This document shows, piece by piece, positions 46,962-64,000 of a DNA stretch of 64,000 nt (position 1 is its first letter; each line of letters opens with the position of its first letter). The notes under the pieces were generated by a model. The model searched no databases. It saw nothing but the letters and a program-made list of their open reading frames with translations, and was not told where the DNA came from. A program made the translations under genes and the position numbers. This DNA comes from Flaccisagitta enflata (taxonomy: Eukaryota > Chaetognatha > Sagittoidea > Aphragmophora). Location of the stretch: positions 84,506,001 to 84,570,000 of the forward strand of contig OZ231127.1 of assembly GCA_965153355.1 (NCBI GenBank). Direction: 5' to 3'.

Positions 46962-47259
46962 TTTTTAGATGCGTCCGTCAGTGACGCATCTCTATGAGAG
47001 GGTCTGTCCGTCCGTCCGTCGGTCCATCCATTGGTGAGTCCGTCGGTCCGTCGGTCCGTCCGTTACGCCTGTGCAAAAACCGCGTTTCTCGGCTGTTTTT
47101 GGCCACAGTAAGATCCTACACCGAAACAAATAATCAACCAACATGTTTTGAGAGTATTTTCACCCGTCTGTTAGTCCATCTGTCTCTCCATACATACGTC
47201 GCATGATCAATACACGCTGAGACACAGCCCGGACGCAATGTTGCCCGGTCGGGCTTGTT
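46962..47259 (+). mobile_element. Hairpin-ended short element, copy F7
   Basis: TTTTTAG then a 5' hairpin GATGCGTC...GACGCATC, CTCTATGAGAGGGTCTGTCC, a GTCC/GTCGGTCC core, GGACGCAATG near the end and a 3' hairpin GCCCGGTCGGGC followed by TTGTTT. Hairpin sequence differs from all other copies yet pairs perfectly. Confidence 0.88.
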
Positions 47260-47424
47260 TTAATGATATATTCGCGCAGGTAAGTTTCAGGGGAAGAAAT
47301 GTCCGAGACGATACTGATCTTTTGTTTTTATCGGGTTTTCCCGTTTGGGCGAAGCTTTAATTCGATTAGATTTGGGTTGAAATGTATTTAACCCAGCTCT
47401 CACCTAGCCCCCAATGCTAGTCCT

Positions 47425-47495
47425 GACCCTAACCCTAACCCTAAATCCACCCCGAGCCCTAACCCTAACCCTAACCCTACCCCTAACCCTAAATA
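47425..47495 (-). repeat. Interstitial telomere-type repeat, CCCTAA orientation
   Basis: About eight CCCTAA units with degenerate interruptions. Confidence 0.88.
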
Positions 47496-47559
47496 AAAAC
47501 CCGCTTAGAAAGTTAGTGAAACAAAAGACATCATCGAGTTGGACATGAGTACCGTTTCA

Positions 47560-47702
47560 GGTTAGAGTTAAGGTTAGGTTAGGGATAGGAGATAGGGATT
47601 AGGGTTAGGGATAGGAGATAGAGATAGGGGGGGTTAGGGATAGGGTCTGAGGTTGTGTAAGGGTTAGAGGTGGGATTAGGGTTAGGATTAGGTTAGGGGT
47701 AA
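47560..47702 (+). repeat. Interstitial telomere-type repeat, TTAGGG orientation
   Basis: GTTAGGG, GATAGGGATTAGGG and GGATAGGAGATAGG variants. Opposite orientation to the array 65 bp to its left. Confidence 0.85.
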
Positions 47703-47771
47703 CGATGCAGCTGTGGAATTGTGAAAAAAACAAGTGCACAACCACAGTGACGAGTTGTGTACTTTTACCCG

Positions 47772-48183
47772 AATTGGACGCGGCGCTTATTGACGCGTTT
47801 ATTGGTGATGGTGAATCGCTTGGAGAAGGAGTTGTGAAGCAGGTGTTTGGGGTAGGAGTTGTGAAGGAGGCGCTTGAGGAAGGAGTTGTGAAGCAGGCGC
47901 TTGAGGAAGGAGTTGTGAAGGAGGCGCTTGAGGAAGGAGTTGTGAAGCAGGCGCATGTCTCGTTAGTCGTGAAAATTGGTAAAGATGCGGCAATCGAAGG
48001 CGTTCGGGAACGCATGGTCCTGTTTTCCATTGTCGAAGCTGAGGAGGAAAATGCCGCGGTCGATTCCACCTCTGACGAAACTATTGAGAATTTTGGGAAA
48101 GATGAGGAAGATGAAGGGTAACTGTTCATTGAAGATTTAGAGATCGTGGAGGCTATTGCGGTCGCAATTAACCGACCGTCCAA
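47772..48183 (-). CDS. Candidate upstream exon of the Ser-rich gene
   Basis: Open minus frame rich in Ser/Thr: STISKSSMNSYPSSSSSFPK, then a 9-residue repeat SFTTPSSSA/CFTTPSSSA four to five times, then INASISAASNSG. A possible 5' splice site (GG|GTAAAAGT) lies at about 47771. Composition resembles the open frame at 46060-46914 on the same strand, which suggests two exons of one gene separated by an intron holding copy F7 and the telomere repeats. The plus strand is also open (47705-48121), so the strand is not certain. The edge at 48183 is only the first alternative start codon, not a proven start. Confidence 0.3.
47820..47955. repeat. 27-bp minisatellite
   Basis: GAAGGAGTTGTGAAGCAGGC followed by GCTTGAG, about five units alternating AAGCAG and AAGGAG. 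Confidence 0.9.
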
Positions 48184-48790
48184 TAATGTCGATAATAAAC
48201 AAAGGACGGTGACAAATTTTCGAAAGTTCGAAATTGTTTGTTTAAAATCTATCTATTTTTTCGTTTGAAAAGATTGCTTATTTTTCTTGGGCCGGGGGAT
48301 GCGGATTAAAGGGTAAGTATGGAGATGCGGAGGTGCTCTCTGGTCAGATCGTCAGCCAGAACAGGAGCATTACTGTAACGGATTTCGATTTGCCATGTAG
48401 TAGTACACGAGAATGGCTTAAACGTTGATTGACTTTGGCGTAAACGTGAAGAAGGCGAAGTCAAATTTCTTATAGATTTGCGAATGATATCTTAGTTCAA
48501 GGTAGTCACGATATTTCCTGAAGCAGATTAGCGATGAGGCCTTTTAATTCACTATTTTAGCTTTCTCCCTTGGTCGGAGGTTCAGAGGTTCCTGATGTGC
48601 GGGAAGAAAAGTAAATTTGTGAAGAAGAATGTGATATCGGTGATAATTGGTTAAATATCGAGAAAATAGATTTTAAAGCATGAGATGGTGAAAGACGTAA
48701 CAACTAACAACCATGAATGCAGGGAAATGGGATAAATGTGGCCTCAAAATAATAGAAAATAATGGCTCTTTTAAAAACAAATTATAAGAA
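48184..48790. other. No recognisable gene
   Basis: AT-rich; no recognised domain or repeat. Confidence 0.5.
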
Positions 48791-48892
48791 TTCATTTTCT
48801 CTTTCTGTCTCTCTGTCTCTTTCTACTTATTTTTATTTCTATGTCTTTTTTCCGTATCTCTGTCTCTGTGTCTCTGTCTCTGTCTCTGTCTC

Positions 48893-48961
<69 letters not shown>

Positions 48962-48989
48962 TTGTGTGTTTGTCTGTCTTTCTCTCTCC

Positions 48990-49070
<81 letters not shown>
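48791..49070. repeat. (CT)n/(GTCTCT)n compound microsatellite
   Basis: GTCTCT hexamers (48855-48898), CT run (48901-48954), TGTGTT patch and a second CT run (48996-49070). Confidence 0.95.
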
Positions 49071-49073
<3 letters not shown>

Positions 49074-49271
49074 AAAGTCTTTTACCCACTTTCCCTTTTT
49101 TTCTGTCTCTTGCTTTGCTTTGTGTTATCCATGGAAACTGGGAACAAAAAAAGGGGCATTCTCAACGTCAATGTTTCCCCTCAAGGCAAAAAATCTGCGC
49201 CAAGCAAAACTACTTCTTTTGCCCTATTGATGACTTAATGTCTGAATGGGATAGTTCCGGAAGAAAGATAA

Positions 49272-49423
<152 letters not shown>

Positions 49424-51207
49424 TTGGGCAAGTGAAGGAAAAGCTTACGTTGCTAGAATAGGCAGTCTCTTTACGTTGACAGACAGCTATTCTCGCCAAG
49501 CTCAACAGCGCGATGTTCTGTGCACTTAACGATCTATATCAGTTCGATGGTGGGTTGGTCGGTTGGATGGTCATTAGCAACTCGGGAAGCCGATAATCAT
49601 TATGGTTCTTCAAATTCGGTCGCAAGCTCATTTCAGTTACGGCAAATGTCACGGTTCCACAGCATGCTTGAGGGCCCGACTTTCTGCCAATCTACGTTGG
49701 CCCAAGCTTCAGATACAGCATTGTAAACAAATTAAATGGTTCAAAGACATTCATAACTACCCAGTGTACAATTTCAAACCATTTTTTGTGACCCTCCCTA
49801 CCCCTAGAGGGTCTAAAAATTTGTTCAAAGAGCTCCTTTTGGCGTGTCTCCATTCTGTCTCCTGTAAGAAATAGCAAGCAAAACCCAATCAAAAAATGTT
49901 GCATCTTATGATATTATGAGTGTTTATCAACTAGTATCAATCCCACAGGATATACAAAAAAATTCAACTCACTACTCAATCAATAAGTTGTCAAAAAATG
50001 GTATAAACATCAAATTTACCCCTTCTCGATTTTTTTACTTTTTTTCTTTCAAGATTGAATGTTATGATATTTATTTTTTTAAACCTCATTTATCTTAAAC
50101 ATTAAGCATTTTTTTACTTGCAATTCGATGGACAACAACTTGAAGGACATTTTCCTCCATTTTCATGTTATTGGGTTGATCCTATGCAGAGAAATGTTTT
50201 TTTACTTAGAGTGTATCAATTCGCGCACACCCCCAAACTTGATCCTAACGCATACCTAACGCTTTAAATATGCCACTATGGTGTGAAAATGAAACAATTC
50301 ACATAAGATCTGACCACACCATGTGAAAGAGCGTGAAATTTTGATTCTCCTCTGATAATTTGAAACCTTAACTCTCAGGCATTTCGTCACATTGAAATTT
50401 TACATTTTGTTGGTCCTGAAGTGTGAACAGAATTGATACGCTCATCGACGACTCATCGTAGTTCATTCTTTGTTTCCACACAGCGCTTCTCACACAAATG
50501 CGCAATGCTTTTGTGTCTTAATTTGGTAAAAATTTCTTGAAAATACAATTGGCATATCTCAGGAACTGTTCGAGCTAGCCTATTGAAATTTTGCATGGTT
50601 GATACCTGGGACAAAAGGGTCCATTGCCTAGATTCTGATGCGAACTAAACAATGTAATGCAGTCCAACCAGACCAACCAGCCTACCAGATGAAAAAATCA
50701 AAAAATGGCATAACTTCCATAATAATTGTCCGATCTAGTTGAAATTTTGCATGAAGCTTCCTTTAAAGGTTCCTCATCACTGGCTTGAATAAGCGCTTGG
50801 GTAAACAATTTTTTCTCCAACAGCCCACCCAGTCAGAAATGGTACTTATAGAGATTTTTTCAAAAAACTAAAAAATTAAAAATTTCTTAGCAACATATGA
50901 TCACACATGATTGCTTGAACATTATCAATAAGAATTGTACTGTCACATTGATTTCTTTATTGTATTTAGCTAAATTCTTTAGTAATAAAACTGCCTATAA
51001 TACCTTTTTAAGCCTAATTTGCATGAAATATGAGCGTATTTAAGAAAATCCAAGTATGGATCCATATATAATAATAGCTAGGCTATATAATGATGTATGA
51101 TTTTCTTCAATTTTCCAACATGTAAAATTGACGAATTCCACCCGTCCTCAGTTGGCTTAGCATGACACCAGCCTTACGGTCACTGTACCTTGCTGAGACG
51201 TGGAGGC
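49424..51207. other. 1.8 kb without recognisable gene
   Basis: AT-rich. GAAATTTTGCATG occurs at about 50587 and 50743 in similar contexts (GCATATCTCAGGAACTGTTCG versus GGCATAACTTCCATAATAAT), suggesting an old internal duplication. No domain-bearing ORF. Confidence 0.5.
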
Positions 51208-51218
51208 AACGAAACCGC

Positions 51219-51313
<95 letters not shown>

Positions 51314-51342
51314 CCACAACCACAACCACAACCACGACAACG

Positions 51343-51403
<61 letters not shown>

Positions 51404-51430
51404 CGACGACGACGACGACGACGACGACGA
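51219..51430. repeat. (AAC)n/(CAACCA)n/(GAC)n microsatellite
   Basis: About 200 bp of AAC units with CCACAA variants in the middle and GAC units at the right end. Confidence 0.97.
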
Positions 51431-51568
51431 CAACGCCGACGCAGGATTCAATTTTTCAGCGGTAAATTGAGGTCATAGGCTTCGTGACGTCAAACTGCAA
51501 AGTCTTCTGACGCCAATTATTGATTTTGAAATTCCAACTCTCAACTTTCATCATTTTTTTCTTCATCG

Positions 51569-51744
51569 TTTTTAGTCGCGTGCAACGTGACTCTATAAGC
51601 CACTATGTCGGTCCGTCGGTCGGTCCGTCGGTCGGTCCGTCGTTTTTAATGCATTTTTTTGCATTTTTTACATTTTTCAACACTAGAGAAAGTACTAGGA
51701 GGTGAATATGATTTATTCTAAGGTCATTTTGAAAATTTGTGTGC

Positions 51745-51776
<32 letters not shown>

Positions 51777-51845
51777 TTGTATGTCTGTCTGACCGAATCT
51801 TACTGAAATGACTGACGCACGCGACTTAGGTCGAATGACCTTGTT
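51569..51845 (+). mobile_element. Hairpin-ended short element, copy F8
   Basis: TTTTTAGTCGCGTGCAACGT, CTCTATAAGCCACTATGTCG, GTCGGTCCGTCGGTCG core, a (CTGT)n stretch at 51742-51785, CGCACGCGACTT and a 3' hairpin AGGTCGAATGACCT followed by TGTT. Confidence 0.88.
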
Positions 51846-52224
51846 CTTTCATGTTTTTCTCCCCTTTTGAGCTTGGCAACATGAACAAATCGAGAAATAA
51901 AAACCCACGCAGTTTGCATCATTTAGAAGAAAAAAAAACACAATCATAAAACTGATGAAAGTGAAGACGAAAAAAAAGTAACTATTGAAGTGGGCGTTAT
52001 ATTGACGCAGAAACAGTTTTTGATGTTTCGCGATGACGCAAATTGATAAAAAATTTTCCTATATGACGCACAGCGAATGTTTCAGTTCAGAAGTAGTATC
52101 TAATGTGAATCAGGATGTTCACGAAGAGCTATTATTGCATTGCAAATGTGGTAATATGGCAGTAACATTAGTTCATTCGGAATTCTTAAGATACAATTAG
52201 AATGAGAAAATACTTTAATATGGT
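51846..52224. other. No recognisable gene; possible 3' flank of the carboxypeptidase gene
   Basis: AT-rich sequence with several TGACGCA words (52013, 52035, 52064), no ORF. Confidence 0.45.
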
Positions 52225-52230
52225 TTTATT
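52225..52230 (-). promoter_or_regulatory. Candidate poly(A) signal of the carboxypeptidase gene
   Basis: AATAAA on the minus strand, the first I see downstream of the stop at 53107. If used, the minisatellite would lie in the 3' UTR. Confidence 0.3.
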
Positions 52231-52267
52231 ACTATTTGATTAAAAACATGAAACCAAATTTGTTAAC

Positions 52268-53078
52268 AGAGGTCCATTAAATGATCAACTCTGGCCCAGT
52301 CCCCGGCCCAGTCCCCGGCCCAGTCCCCGGCCCAGTCCCCGGCCCAGTCCCCGACCCAGTCCCAGCCCAGTCCCCGACCCAGTCCCCGGCCCAGTCCCCG
52401 GCCCAGTCCCCGACCCAGTCCTAGCCCAGTCCCCGACCCAGTCCCCGGCTCAGTCCCTGGCCCAGTCCCCGACCCAGTCCCCGGCCCAGTCCCCGACCCA
52501 GTCCCCGACCCAGTCCCCGACCCAGTCCCCGCCCAGTCCCCGGCCCAGTCCCCGACCCAGTCCCCGACCCAGTCCTAGCCCAGTCCCCGACCCAGTCCCC
52601 GGCCCAGTCCCCGACCCAGTCCCCGACCCAGTCCCCGGCCCAGTCCCCGCCCCAGTCCCCGCCCAGTCCCCGACCCAGTCCCCGGCCCAGTCCCCGACCC
52701 AGTCCCCGACCCAGTCCTAGCCCAGTCCCCGACCCAGTCCCCGGCCCAGTCCCCGACCCAGTCCCCGACCCAGTCCCCGACCCAGTCCTAGCCCAGTCCC
52801 CGACCCAGTCCCCGACCCAGTCCTAGCCCAGTCCCCGACCCAGTCCCCGGCCCAGTCCCAGCCCAGTCCCCGACCCAGTCCCAACCCTGTCCCTGGCCCA
52901 GTCCCCGGCCAAGTCCCCGGCCAAGTCATTCAACAATCTAACTTTAATGGAGGAGGTGATATGTTTAACTCCGGCCCAGTCCCCGGTCCGGTCCCCAGCC
53001 CAAGCCCCAGCCCCCAGCCACAGCCCCCTTCAATTAGTAAAGGAAGAATTCTGCGATATGTTTGACTCCGGCCCAGTC
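52268..53078 (-). repeat. Partial copies of the carboxypeptidase last-exon end
   Basis: Minus-strand translations WAGVKHIAEFFLY-stop (53031-53075), WAGVKHITSSIK (about 52945-52985) and WARVDHLMDLC-stop (52268-52305) resemble the true end WAGVKHIAEFLLR-stop at 53107-53147. The minisatellite lies between the last two. Confidence 0.75.
52293..52931 (-). repeat. 12-bp GC-rich minisatellite, about 53 units
   Basis: CCCAGTCCCCGG/CCCAGTCCCCGA/CCCAGTCCTAG-type units in AT-rich surroundings. On the minus strand the unit is GGGACTGGGCCG, matching the Trp-Ala-Gly codons at the end of the carboxypeptidase last exon. Both edges run into degraded copies of that exon end (52268-52300 and 52940-52990). Confidence 0.93.
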
Positions 53079-53106
53079 CCCTGCCCGATCTCTGGTTAAG
53101 TTTCAT

Positions 53107-58645
<5,539 letters not shown>

Positions 58646-59584
58646 CTGCGTCATCAACATCAAGATATATGGGGTGGGAAAGATATGAGCTTTTGTGTAT
58701 ATTCGAAATTAAAAGATGTTTCAAGAAATAATTGCACGAGTCGGAAGGAGGCGAAGAAGGAAACAACAATTACTGTTGTAACCATTATTGTTGTAACCAT
58801 TATTCTTTTTATTGCAACCATTACATACTTCTCAGGTGCGCAAGATGAGGCTCTATGTTCGTTGGTTGGTCGATCTTTTGTAGACGTGCGTGTTATGGTA
58901 ATGGCTATACCATCTTGGAAATGAGTATACTTACACTTGAAACAAAGCATAAATTTCGAAAGGGTGTTACCCCTCAAAACAAATAAAGCTATATTTACCA
59001 GATTGGTTCCATTTTGACCAGTTGTTAAGTGTCTTTCCAATGCGACCAAGCTAGGGTCAGTAGTTCAATTTTATTTGGAGTAGAACTTTTCTCAAAGGTT
59101 GTGATTATCTCTAAGCGTAGGTATAATTTTTTCTAAGATGGTAGATCGTCAAGTTGGCGTTTCTTGTTATCTAAGTCTAAGAGGATTAACACTGAGGCAA
59201 AGGATAAGGCCCCAAAAAGAGACACACAAAGGGTGTACTAACGGGAGTATATCACTGTATCAGCGGGATGCCTACTTCTTTGAAAGTCATCGAATCCCTG
59301 GGCAGCATTAACGTTAATGATGTAACTGCTTAAGTGGGTGATTAACTTATTTCAACAACGGCATCGAAAGAACAAACGCCGAGTTGCACTCGAAAATCCC
59401 TCTCCTAGCAGATCGCATGGGGCTCAGAATCTGATCATGACATTAGATTCGATGTATTATTGGGAAATTTGATGTAACCTTGTCTATAAATGATTCCATG
59501 TGAGAGTCATTGATGTCTTAAACTAAAAAAAAAGATCTACACAAATTGTCGATTCTCGGACTTATTGCCTTCGAAACTCCAGTA
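58646..59584. other. No recognised exon or repeat
   Basis: If the carboxypeptidase gene continues 5', this would be intron. A weak hairpin-element-like patch (AGGTGCGCAAGATGAGGCTC, GTTGGTTGGTCG) lies at 58832-58880. Confidence 0.4.
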
Positions 59585-59795
59585 AACAAGGCCGGATACA
59601 CGGCTACCTAAGTCGCGCGCGGGTAGGCAGGGGCAATATTTGAGGTCACTAGACCATTTAGGCAGGAGCAGTGAAGTCCAAAAATAGAAATCATGAAAAA
59701 AGTAAAATGTGACCGACCAACAGACAGACAGACAGACAGACAGACCGACCGACCGACAAAGCGGGGTGTAGAGTCGCGTGCACGCGACTAAAAAA
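59585..59795 (-). mobile_element. Hairpin-ended short element, copy R7
   Basis: AACAAGGCCGGATACACGGC, AGTCGCGCGCGGG, two GGCAGGRGCA words, (CAGA)/(CCGA) core, end AGTCGCGTGCACGCGACT and A6. Confidence 0.9.
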
Positions 59796-59987
59796 TGTTT
59801 TATGAATAGTAAATGAACGATGAAATATTCACGCATTTGATATCATTGTCAGAGATGAACTTTATGATAGAGAGAGATAATCATGTGGTGAATGCGAAAT
59901 ACGATTAGAAGAAAAAAGAACAAATTATTTATCAAGAATTCTCTCGCATTTACATTATCATGTTTGTTCTCTGGCAAGTGTATCTCA

Positions 59988-60240
59988 CAAAGGAAACCAG
60001 GAGTTAGAATATCGTCACGGACGGGTGGGCAGAGGCGTACAACCCCCCCCCCCCCCCCGACCCCGACCCTCCCAAACACACGCACACACAGAAACACACT
60101 TGACAAAAACACAACCGCAGTATTTCACACTTTTGGACTGAAAATAAAGAGGAAACCAAGGCAAACAAAATGAAAAAATTGGACTGGAATCATTACGGAC
60201 CGATGGACAACGCCTCATATAGAGTTGTGCGTCCTCAAAA
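59988..60240 (-). mobile_element. Hairpin-ended short element, degenerate copy R8
   Basis: AATATCGTCACGGACGGGTG and GGGCAGAGGCG at the left, GACAACGCCTCATATAGAGT and TGTGCGTCCTC at the right. Directly abuts copy R9. Contains a C17 run at 60042-60058. Confidence 0.55.
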
Positions 60241-60400
60241 AACAAGGCCGGATACACGGCAAGACAGTCGCGGATGGTTGGGCAGGAGCAGTGAGGCAAA
60301 AAACCACTCGGAATTCAAAAATGTGACGGACGGACGGACCGACCTTCCGACCTTCCGACCGACACGGCAAGGTGAAGAGTCGCGTGTCCGCGACTAAAAA
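60241..60400 (-). mobile_element. Hairpin-ended short element, copy R9
   Basis: AACAAGGCCGGATACACGGC, AGTCGCGGATGG, GACGGACGGACCGACC core, AGTCGCGTGTCCGCGACT and A5. Very similar to 42729-42879. Confidence 0.92.
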
Positions 60401-60935
60401 GGAGCATATTATTGTGGGAGGGCAAAAGAATTTAGGATACAGTAGTTGCCAACCATTGGTTGATGTGGGAGAGTTAGCAGTAGAGAGAAAGAGGTGTGGA
60501 TAAAGAAAACAAATGACAAACGATAGATTAAGGCTGTGTAGACATTCACAATATGAGAGAAAGAAAATAATGGGGGAAAGGCCGCATCAGCCCGATAGGG
60601 CAACACGATGATGATGATGGTTTGTGCGTGGGCAAATGCGGAAGAAAGGAAAAGAAATATTCTACCACCGGAGCAAAAGAATCGTGAAAGAAGCGTGAAG
60701 AAAAAAGAAAACAGATTAGGGTGACTTTGGCTTTGATTTATGGCGTCATTGTGGTACGGAAACCCAAAAAAAATAATGTGTTGATTGTTACATGGTATTT
60801 TCATCTAAGTAATTCGGCTCCTGTACGCGTCTCAGTTGTTCAGTAAAGTTTACGAGGGGAATTCTATTTTAAAAAATCAAGTCTTTGCACCTGTAAACTA
60901 ACATCAACTTTGGAAGGGTGCTGTCCCTGAACGAA
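60401..60935. other. No recognisable gene
   Basis: AT-rich sequence; a 131-codon minus ORF has no domain. Confidence 0.5.
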
Positions 60936-61130
60936 AACAAGGCCGGATACACGGCTACCCAATTGGCGTGCGGGTGGGCAAGGGCAGTGATATAAAAAAG
61001 CTAACCCAAGCGTTTGGGCCGAAGCGGTATGCAAAACCGCCCATGAACGCAAAAAAAAGCTGATGGGGACAGACGGACGGACTGATGGACTGACTGACTG
61101 ATCGACCAATTGGCCGACATAGCGAGTTAT
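60936..61130 (-). mobile_element. Hairpin-ended short element, copy R10
   Basis: AACAAGGCCGGATACACGGC, GCGTGCGGGTGGGCAAGGGC and GACGGACGGACTGATGGACT core. The right terminal hairpin is degraded. Confidence 0.75.
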
Positions 61131-61639
61131 ACATATTCATTGTGGCTTGCACGCATATCAATGTTGCATGTTTTCGAGTAAGCAAATAATTCTTTTGGAA
61201 ACACAGTGATTAGATCAAATTGGGATTCGGGCTGTCCTCGGGCCAACTCCTGACGAGTTTGAAGTTGTGCCCTAAATGCCATTACTTCATTGTGATGGCC
61301 CAACGAGCTGGCAAGTCATCGTTCATGAACGCCTAGTTACAAACTGCCATATGTGTGCTATTTTTCTAAAGAGGTACCTCCTTACTTCATTTGGTTCTCA
61401 TTTCGCACAGCAGCGCGGTTGGCGGCAATCGTTAGATAATACAAAGCAGCGGTTGTCAAACAAAAGGCGTCATTGTCAGTTGTGTTTATTAAATTGTTTC
61501 TATAATCCAGAGAATTACGAAAAACCATTTATATGATTTCTCGGTGATTTGATTTTTTTGGGACGAGTTGGGAAAGGAGCAACACAATTATCAACTAATA
61601 CAAGAAAAGAATACGAGTGAGTCTTGTCCGTGTGCGTGC
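61131..61639. other. No recognisable gene
   Basis: No domain-bearing ORF or repeat recognised. Confidence 0.5.
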
Positions 61640-61766
61640 GTGTGTCCGTGTGCGTGTCCGTGTGCGTGTGCGTGTGTGTGTCCGTGTGCATGTGTTCACA
61701 ACTTGACGCGCCATCGCCGCCCAGCACAATATTGAATTAGTTATGACCGAAACATATTGCAGCGAT

Positions 61767-62154
<388 letters not shown>

Positions 62155-62269
62155 ATCAGAGACAGGGAGAGAGAGTCAGAAAGAAAGGCGAAACAAAGAA
62201 AGAAATGCAGGCAATAGAATGAGCTGAGGGTGACAGACTATCAGACTATCAGACAGAAACACAGACAAA

Positions 62270-62274
62270 CAGAA

Positions 62275-62329
<55 letters not shown>

Positions 62330-62330
62330 A
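62270..62330. repeat. (CAGA)n microsatellite
   Basis: CAGA units. Confidence 0.95.
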
Positions 62331-62543
62331 AGAGATGTTTAAAGAAAGGCAGAGTAGTAGACGAATACAAGCAGGCAAACAGGATGAGAAAATAAGGAGG
62401 AGACATCACAAGAAAATGGAGGAGGGTACAGCAAGGATTGGACTGGCAAACCAACTAGCAACAAATATGATTGAGCATAAGGAAGGACAGCCAATTCTTT
62501 TACTCACCCTTATCTGGTTAAACAAATACTGATCTTACCATCA

Positions 62544-62688
62544 TTTTTAGTTGTGGACACGCAACTATAAATTTATATCTTACCATATTGGTCAGTTCAT
62601 CCGTCACATCTCTGAATTGTAAGCATTTTTTGCATTACTGCCCCTGCCCAACTGCTCATTACTGTCCAGCCATATATCTGGCCTTGTT
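62544..62688 (+). mobile_element. Hairpin-ended short element, copy F11
   Basis: TTTTTAGTTGTGGACACGCA, reduced core, TGCCCCTGCCCAACTG, hairpin CCAGCCATATATCTGG and CCTTGTT. The GTCC core is almost lost. Confidence 0.75.
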
Positions 62689-63285
<597 letters not shown>

Positions 63286-63482
63286 AGAAAGAGCACTCTT
63301 GGGAATAGGGAACCGAGAGAGAGAGAGAATCGTTTAAAAGGGACATTTCCGAAATTAAGTTGAGTTCGCCACCAGAAGAGAGAGGAAAAGAGGAGAGAGA
63401 GATTTTCTTTTAATCAATCTAGAAATGTCTCATGTCTTTGAGTGAGAGTGAAGCGCAAAAGCAGAGTGAATGAGGGAGAGAA

Positions 63483-63486
<4 letters not shown>

Positions 63487-63557
<71 letters not shown>

Positions 63558-63725
63558 AATAAGAAAGACAGACAAACAGACAAACAGACAAACAGGCAAA
63601 CAGACAGACAAACAGACAAACAGACAGACAAACAGGCAAACAGACAGACAAACAGACAAACAGACAGACAGACAGACAGAAAGACAGACAGACAAAACCA
63701 AACCAAACTTAACAAAACCAAACCA
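63487..63725. repeat. (GA)n then (CAGACAAA)n compound repeat
   Basis: GA run at 63487-63556, then CAGA/CAAA mixtures, ending in AAACC repeats at 63694-63741. Confidence 0.95.
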
Positions 63726-63741
63726 AACCAAGCCAAACCAA

Positions 63742-64000
63742 TCATCTTATGGAAGCTCTAGATTGCAATTTGGACAGGCATGTTCTCCCTACCGTCATAA
63801 GATCTCAAGTGCTCTGTTCATAGTCATAGATTTTCAATTCAATGTTGCTCAGATATCTTAATGAGGGAGAGATTAAGTAAGAAGTAAAAGCGGTTTACTT
63901 TAAGACTGAGTTTCAATCGTTTTTCTTTTCTTTTTCTTTTTTTGTACAAATGATTTCTAATGATTTTCTCCCCTCTTTTTCCTATCCTTTTCCTTTTCTT
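63742..64000. other. No recognisable gene
   Basis: AT-rich window end with pyrimidine-rich tract from 63920. Confidence 0.5.

Noticed and set aside
52717-52929. Minus-strand ORF of Gly/Leu/Arg/Trp-rich residues
   Set aside because: Product of the 12-bp minisatellite; no exon signals of its own.
58660-59049. Minus-strand ORF as an upstream carboxypeptidase exon
   Set aside because: None of the expected family motifs (zinc HxxE, NPDG, LNRNF) appear in it.

Overview
The window is animal nuclear DNA, most likely from an invertebrate. The evidence is an intron-bearing M14 carboxypeptidase gene, a ten-finger C2H2 zinc-finger ORF with TGEKP-type linkers, a BEL/Pao retrotransposon, EN-RT LINEs, Tc1/mariner and hAT relics, and TTAGGG-type interstitial telomere repeats. 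The phylum cannot be fixed from the sequence. One short repeat family resembles the 'pearl'/HINE elements known from bivalves and flies, which is only a hint. Gene density is low. Most of the window is transposons, foldback elements and unusually long microsatellites, chiefly (GA)n, (CA)n, (CTTT)n, (CAGA)n and (GTT)n.

Layout. 1-7,400: two short hairpin-ended elements, a 2.9-kb foldback element with inverted 21-bp arrays, a 545-bp TA-flanked MITE and microsatellites. 7,405-11,925: a LINE whose 5' half is inverted relative to its 3' half, the hallmark of twin priming. 12,193-26,537: a 14.3-kb inverted repeat, with two arms of about 7 kb around a 407-bp spacer. Each arm carries the same defective BEL/Pao 5' half (Gln-rich gag, zinc knuckles, protease, start of RT) with the same hAT-like insertion in gag, and a foldback element next to the spacer. 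26,540-29,000: a decayed ORF and microsatellites. 29,068-29,970: the zinc-finger ORF. 30,000-45,000: repeats, MITEs, a nested foldback at 36,357-37,628 and a LINE 3' fragment at 31,984-32,300. 46,060-48,183: a candidate Ser-rich gene on the minus strand, interrupted by inverted interstitial telomere repeats. 53,107-58,645: the 3' four exons of a carboxypeptidase A/B-like gene on the minus strand. 58,650-64,000: further short elements and very long microsatellites.

Three things stand out. (1) About 19 copies of a 130-290 bp element have a hairpin at each end and a GTCC/GTCG core. The hairpin and subterminal sequences differ between copies, but the two ends match within a copy, so structure and end-to-end identity appear conserved rather than one fixed sequence. 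(2) In the carboxypeptidase gene, one 107-nt exon is flanked upstream by a tandem array of its own 3' splice site and downstream by a tandem array of its own 5' splice site. The last exon is followed by partial copies of its end and by a 12-bp minisatellite that appears to derive from its Ala-Trp-Ala-Gly codons. (3) The palindrome is a mosaic: arm identity changes abruptly at the dyad centre of the embedded foldback elements.

The Pao and LINE copies are broken and are described as pseudogenes. The carboxypeptidase is the best-supported host gene, followed by the zinc-finger ORF. The Ser-rich gene and the spacer exon are hypotheses.
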